A stretch of DNA of 64,000 nucleotides from the NCBI GenBank assembly GCA_951804985.1, contig OX638135.1:10206058-10270057 (forward strand), in the 5' to 3' direction. The stretch is from Dryomyza anilis. Lineage: Eukaryota; Arthropoda; Insecta; Diptera; Dryomyzidae. Positions 58,855-64,000 of the stretch are shown here, piece by piece (position 1 is the first letter of the stretch; every line of letters begins with the position of its first letter). A program made the translations under genes and the position numbers. The notes under the pieces are model-generated. The model worked only from the letters and a program-made list of their open reading frames with translations. It was not told the origin of the DNA and searched no databases.

Positions 58855-60140
58855 TATGGGTGATTCCACGTCAGATCAACCGAAGGTTTGGCAGCACCAT
58901 CTCAGAAACTAATGAAATTTGGTAGCGTGGTTTTATGACTTGAAATTAAGAAAAATGCAAAATTTCAGTTTCCTAACTGCAGTGGTTTCAGAGATATGAG
59001 TCCTTGAAATATGAAAAACTCACAAAAAATGCACAAAGTTGCACTAGCTTAACTTACTGTAACTTAGTAACTAATTATTTTCCTAACCCGATAACCTTAG
59101 TGACTTTGCTACCTTTTTTGAAATAACAACTTAGTCTATTTAATAAACAAATAATGTATAGTTACTGGAGTGACTGTATAAAAAAACGAAGGTGTTAATT
59201 CTAAAAAGGGTACCGCAGTCACTGCGGTACTTTATAACATATTCACAATCGTGAGATCATTACCCTTTTCATAATATTTATAACATATTCACAATTGTGA
59301 GATCATTACCTTTCATTTGAGTACCTATATGTTCATATAGGTAGGTGTAAAGTTTTTCGATTTTTCTAGGGTACCACAGGTCCGACCGCACCCTAATTTA
59401 CATATTTATTTTACTTTTGATTCAAACAGAGGGGATAGTTTTAAAAAGGAAAAAAAAGTATTTCACTTCGTCTGGTAAAGTTAAATTCAGCCAATGATCT
59501 ATATTTACGGTTAACACATATGGTCACCCCAAATTAACTATTTGTTTTAAAAGCTATAAAATAAATGTTATTGGCTTTTATAGTTCAATAACATTACAAA
59601 GAAAATAATTACAAAGTTTTATAATAAAAATTTCATATGAAAATTTCTACTTTATAAAACATTTTTATTAATAACTCGAGAACAAGCCCAAACACCACTC
59701 TGAAATTTTGATAGTTTATTAGCAAAAGGATACTCTTTAACATTTATTTTTTGAAAAATTTTAAAAAAGGGAGTTATTGAGATAATCTTTTTTTAATAAT
59801 ATTATAATTAATTCCTACCTATGGTCATACTAATATTAAAAATTTTAATATTTCCACTTTTGCTCAGTTTTATAACCTTTACATGGTTGTTTAAATGGTT
59901 TCGGTAAGTAAATTATTTGCTAAGTTACAGTAAGTTAAGCTAGTGGAACTTTGTGCATTTTTTGTGAGTTTTTCATATTTCAAGGACTCATATATCTGAA
60001 ACCACTGCAGTTAGGAAACTAAAATTTTGCATTTTTCTTAATTTGAAGTCATAAAACCACCCTACAAATTTCATTAATTTCAGAGATGGTGCTGCCAAAA
60101 TTTTAAAATTTTCAGTTGATTTAACGTGGAATAACCCATA
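58855..60140. mobile_element. Second long-TIR (about 230 bp) element, adjacent
   Basis: Arms 58857-59090 and about 59895-60138 are inverted repeats: TGGGTGATTCCACGT and its partner ACGTGGAATAACCCA at the tips, TAACTTACTGTAACTTAG / CTAAGTTACAGTAAGTTA inside. TA flanks both sides. It starts within 10 bp of the previous element. The centre holds a palindrome (GTACCGCAGTCACTGCGGTA, 59210-59229) and a tandem pair of TTTATAACATATTCACAA at 59231 and 59279. No coding frame. Confidence 0.85.
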
Positions 60141-60195
60141 TACATACATGCATACATACATACATACATACATACATACATACATACATACATAC

Positions 60196-60227
<32 letters not shown>
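60141..60227. repeat. (TACA)n microsatellite
   Basis: TACATACATACA run ending at the LTR of element E. Confidence 0.93.
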
Positions 60228-60759
60228 TGTTCAGTCTACGGAAAACTGTTCTACGAGTTCGTATCGCTGGATTGTGTACAAAATAAAAACGCACTTATAT
60301 TTGGTTTTAACTAGTATTATTTCAACTAGTATTAATTAACTTTATTAATTTAAATAACAACTTAAAGAATAATCAGTTATATCAACTGCTGAATTACTAC
60401 AATCTTTACAATGTTCACTCACGAGACGCACTAGTTCACTATTAAATCACAACTGTTGTACAGTGCCTCAGATGCGCGGCCTTATATACTGCAGGCATCA
60501 GTTCGACACGTTTCGACAAGCTTCGACTTGTTTCGAGAACCTTCTACTCGTTTCGTGAATGACGCATGCTATTGGCATCTCATTCGCACTCATGTGTTTT
60601 AATGTGCTGATCTTCCATCTCTTTCTCGCACATTGCATAGTGCGCTGAATGATCTTCCGTCTCTTTCTAACACATTGCTTAGTGCGCTGAATTGTCTTGC
60701 GTCTCATTTATTATTGTTGATTGCTTGCACAGTGGAGCAAATGACCTCTTTTCGTAACA
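60228..60759 (-). repeat. Element E 3' LTR
   Basis: 532 bp, TGTTCAGTCTACGG to TTTTCGTAACA. About nine bases after the first TGTT are missing compared with C and D, a small terminal deletion at the (TACA)n junction. Confidence 0.92.
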
Positions 60760-60796
60760 CTGCCCTCCACCTAAATCTGTTCGTCCCGACCAGATA

Positions 60797-62011
60797 TTAA
60801 TCCTCTCTCTCTCTATACGGCGCCAACCTTTCCAAATGTACCACTTTCATTTTCCATCTAACGCCTGCAGTATTCTGAATCCGATACACGACATCGTTAA
60901 TTCTTTTAATTATCTTGTATGGTCCGTCCCAGTGTGTTTGTAGCTTAGGGGATAAGCCTTTCTTCCTTTGTGGGTTATAGAGCAAAACAAGTTGTCCTTC
61001 TGTAAATCCCTCTGAATTTGTGCGCAAGTCGTATCTGGTCTTCATCTTATCACTCGCAAATTGTGTACGCTGTCTTACAAACTGATGCACTTCGTTAATT
61101 TCTTCACTTTTTCTGAAAACATAATTGTGTACAGGAATTCCAGCTGAAGGACTCGCACCAAACTTTAAATCCGCAGGTAATCTTAAGTCTGTTCCAAAAA
61201 CAATTTTAGATGGTGAAGCTGCTGTGGTATCATGAATCGCCGTTCGATAAGCCATGAGGAATAGTGATATGTGTGTATCCCAATCTTTTTGATTTTTATC
61301 AACCACTTTTCTGAGATACTCTTCCAAAGTCCGATTGAATCTCTCCACCATGCCGTCTGATTGCGGGTGCAAAGGCGTTGTTCGTGTTTTGTGTATGTTG
61401 AGGACTTTGCATACTTCTTTAAAAACTGCAGACTCAAAATTTCTTCCTTGATCTGAATGCAATTCCAACGGTACTCCAAAACGGCTTACCCAGCTGTTAA
61501 CTAATGCATCCGCAACTGTTGTGGCTTCTTGATTCGGCATGGGATACACTTCAGGCCACTTGCTGAAATAGTCAATGACGACAAGGACATACTTATTACC
61601 CGCATCACTGATTGGAAACGGACCGGCGACATCCATGGCAATACGCTCGAATGGTGCTCCCACGTTGTACTGATGCATCCTGCCGCGACTTCTGACTGTT
61701 GGTCCTTTTGCTGGTACACATTGCGGACAACTGCGAATCCAATCGGTGACTGACTCTTGGCATCCAATCCAATAAAAACGTTTCTTTACCTTCTCGACCG
61801 TTTTATTAATGCCCAAATGACCACCGCTAGATGCACCATGGTATACCGCTAATATCTCTTTTATTTTTGACTTGGGAACAACAATCAAACTTCGAGTGGA
61901 TGTGCCATCTTCATTTTCCCATACACGATATAAGCAACCATCTTGTAGCTTTAAGCTCTGCCACTGTGCCCAGTAAGCTTTAGTTATGGCACTGTCAGCA
62001 GCTATATCTTC
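60797..62011 (-). CDS. pol: Element E integrase, open
   Basis: Open from after the stop at 62012-62014 to the pol stop at 60797. Reads YWAQWQSLKLQDGCLYRVWE, zinc-binding GGHLGINKTVEKV and RSCPQC, DDE core MDVAGPF, HSDQGRNFES, DGMVERFNRTLEEY, and the GPY module HWDGPYKIIKRI, ending APYRERED. All catalytic acids are present, unlike D, which has extra stops. It inserts element cDNA; here it is cut off from RT by one nonsense codon. Confidence 0.92.
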   Translation of the reverse strand, partial: EDIAADSAITKAYWAQWQSLKLQDGCLYRVWENEDGTSTRSLIVVPKSKIKEILAVYHGASSGGHLGINKTVEKVKKRFYWIGCQESVTDWIRSCPQCVPAKGPTVRSRGRMHQYNVGAPFERIAMDVAGPFPISDAGNKYVLVVIDYFSKWPEVYPMPNQEATTVADALVNSWVSRFGVPLELHSDQGRNFESAVFKEVCKVLNIHKTRTTPLHPQSDGMVERFNRTLEEYLRKVVDKNQKDWDTHISLFLMAYRTAIHDTTAASPSKIVFGTDLRLPADLKFGASPSAGIPVHNYVFRKSEEINEVHQFVRQRTQFASDKMKTRYDLRTNSEGFTEGQLVLLYNPQRKKGLSPKLQTHWDGPYKIIKRINDVVYRIQNTAGVRWKMKVVHLERLAPYRERED

Positions 62012-63562
62012 TTATGATGGTTTTCTTTGCTGTTCCTTGAACATCATGATTTTTGTGAGGTCGGGATCACTCTTTTGATCAATTTGAATTTGTTCCGGAG
62101 TCCATTTTTCATCGGGCAAAACATTTAGCAAACGAATGTCAATTATGTTTTCTTTTCCTTCAGCTCTTGAACAATATCTGCATTCTAGTTTACATGGGCG
62201 TCGTAGCAGAGGATCTGCATTTCCATGATTTCCTCCTTTACGATGTTCGATTGAGAAATCGTAGCTCTGTAATCGTTCTATCCAACGCGCAACTTGGCCT
62301 TCCGGATCTCTGAACTGAAGTAACCATCGTAGTGCTGCGTGATCGGTTCTCAAATGAAACTGTTGTCCGTACAGGTATTTGTGGAAATTTTTCACACTTT
62401 CAATTACAGCAAGAAGCTCCCTCCTGGTGACACAGTAATTTCGCTCGGGCTTGGACAATGTTTTACTGTAGTAAGCGATCACTTTTTCCTGCCCATTGAT
62501 TACTTGAGAGAGAATTCCGCCTATTTCGTATCCTCTTGCATCCGTATCAAGTATAAATTTCTCACCTGGAATTGGATACGCAAGAATTGGTGCCGAGCAC
62601 AGTAGATCTTTTAATTTCAAAAACACCCTTTCTTGATCATCACCCCATTGAAATGCGCGGTTCTTTCTTGTCAATTCGTGAAGACTGCTAGCAACATTGG
62701 CAAAACCTGGAACAAATCGCCTGTAGTATCTACATAGCCCCAAGAAACTTCGTAGGTCATGTAGGTTTTGCGGTCTGGGCCACTCCTTTACTGCAACTAT
62801 TTTATCTTCATCGGTATGCACTCCTTCCGTGGTAACTCGATGACCCAGATACTTGACTTCTTTCTTGAAAAGTGAGCATTTCTTTGGGCTAAGTTGCAGA
62901 CCCGCACTTTTCAATCGAAGAAATACTTCCTCTAGATTTCTTAGATGTTCGTTGCAATCCTTGCCCATAACAATTATGTCATCAAGGTATACTAGGCATG
63001 TTTTCCAGTGTAAACCTTTTAATACGTGCTCCATTAACCGCTCGAATGTTGCTGGGGCATTGCATAGTCCAAACGGCATTACCAAAAATTGCCATAGTCC
63101 ATCTCCAGTACTGAATGCAGTCTTCTCTCGATCTTTGTTATCGATTTCTACTTGCCAGTAACCGCTTTGCAAGTCCAACGTTGAAAACCACTTAGCATTA
63201 GATAGTGTATCCAAGGTGTCATCGATTCTAGGCAGCGGATAACTATCTTTCTTTGTGACATCATTAAGTTTTCGGTAATCAACGCAGAACCGAGTACTAC
63301 CGTCCTTCTTTTTCACCAATACTACTGGTGAATTCCATGGACTCTCAGATGGTTCCACCACGCCATTTGTGTGCATTTCTTCAACCAAATGTGATACTTC
63401 ATCTCTTTTCGCAAGTGATACCCTTCTTCGTGCTTGACGAATTGGGTTAGAATCACCAGTGTCTATTCGATGTTTTACAATGGCAGTTCTGCCATCCTTT
63501 TGGCCCTTTTCAGCAAATATACACCGATATTTATCAATTAGCTTTTGCACTTGACTCTTTTC
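62012..63562 (-). pseudogene. pol: Element E RT and RNase H
   Basis: About 516 codons between two in-frame stops. RT blocks STRFCVDYRKLND, FSTLDLQSGYWQVEI, CLVYLDDIIVMGKDC; thumb LGLCRYYRRFVPGFAN; RNase H LDTDARGYEIGGILSQ, RRELLAVIESVKNFHKYLYG, LRTDHAALRW. The C-terminal stop (TAA where D has TGT) lies in the spacer before integrase; the N-terminal one replaces a Lys codon (AAA in D). Confidence 0.93.
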
Positions 63563-64000
63563 TTAGGCAGCCAAATCCTTCGTCCACTCATTTATAAACC
63601 TGTGAGTAGATTGTTTGTTTATTTGCGATGTGCCGTAGTCCCTTGATGGATTTGACTCACAATTTATAATCGCTGATGCCTCTTGACACTGGCCTATCAC
63701 TGTTCCCTTTTTAATAAATTTGGACGAGTTTTCCATGTTGAGAACTCTTATTGGAACAACTTTGTCCTTTGTCGCTTCTACTAATGTTCTTCCTACAACA
63801 ATATTACTTCTGCTCATTTGCTCAACATTCGCTTCTATAAACCACAACTTGCTTATCCCACAATCTCCATTTAATTTCGCCCAAACAATTGCTTCTGAAT
63901 TAGGTGGTATTTTTCTATTTTTGTGAGCGATAACTTGTTTAATTTTCGGGCTCTGGTCACAATCAATGTTTAGTTGGATCTCTGTGTTGGCATAACTCAA
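63563..64000 (-). pseudogene. pol: Element E protease-RT spacer, partial
   Basis: 145 codons open from the window edge (LSYANTEIQLNIDCDQSPKI) to the nonsense codon at 63563-63565. Near-identical to D residues after the protease. The protease active site lies beyond the window. Confidence 0.9.

Larger units (their letters stand above)
60228..64000 (-). mobile_element. Ty3/gypsy element E, 3' part, runs off the right edge
   Basis: Same family as D. 3' LTR at the left, PPT, then integrase, RNase H, RT and part of protease on the minus strand in a single frame interrupted by only two nonsense codons (62012-62014 and 63563-63565). Gag and the 5' LTR lie outside the window. Confidence 0.95.

Overview
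This 64-kb window is AT-rich eukaryotic DNA made almost entirely of transposable elements. The Ty3/gypsy, BEL/Pao, jockey-like, RTE-like and tRNA-SINE content, the very short candidate intron and the dispersed repeats with a GTCTGTCTG minisatellite fit an insect, most likely a cyclorrhaphan fly. The organism is an inference from repeat style; no conserved single-copy host gene was recognised.

Layout. 1-1311 (-) is the clean, open 5' part of a BEL/Pao gag running off the left edge, with its leader and probable LTR behind it to about 2.6 kb. 3.36-3.78 kb is a (TA)n tract carrying a tRNA-derived SINE. 3810-13687 (-) is a complete but decayed gypsy element (A) with two LTRs, 4-bp target duplication GTTT, PBS, PPT, gag, protease, RT, RNase H, integrase and an env-like remnant. 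15.3-17.5 kb holds a 0.7-kb dispersed repeat (family Z), T-rich DNA and a SINE with a 12-bp target duplication. 17.9-23.8 kb (-) is a second, related and more decayed gypsy element (B), lacking a visible left LTR. 24-25.2 kb holds more Z copies.

25.9-29 kb is the least repeat-like stretch: a candidate two-exon small gene (25909-26206, -), a run of adjacent short hairpins (26466-26665) and a short C2H2 zinc-finger ORF. 29.2-35.7 kb holds another Z copy, two inverted copies of a 1-kb TIR element around a perfect 264-bp tandem duplication, and a 1071-bp non-autonomous hAT element with an 8-bp target duplication. 35.7-39.1 kb is a jockey-like LINE whose RT middle is replaced by part of another LINE (RT plus RNase H), with a perfect palindrome at each junction. 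39.6-40.95 kb is a short RTE-like derivative with a 12-bp target duplication. 41928-42024 (+) looks like an internal exon of a host gene.

43.0-56.1 kb is an old minus-strand gypsy element (C) of a third family, split by a young plus-strand member of the same family (D, 46634-52793, LTRs about 98-99 percent identical) and by an 875-bp TIR element in its protease. D has a textbook -1 frameshift heptamer (T TTA AAC) directly before its gag stop and a Gag starting with a SAP-like motif. 56.1-60.2 kb holds (TA)n with a SINE, then two adjacent long-TIR elements with the same terminal motif. 60228-64000 (-) is a third member (E), open across pol except for two nonsense codons, running off the right edge.

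How it fits together: the elements form an insertion history (C, then D and a MITE inside it; A into older sequence; SINEs into simple repeats). Nearly every retrotransposon ORF carries breaks; D and E are the youngest and least damaged.
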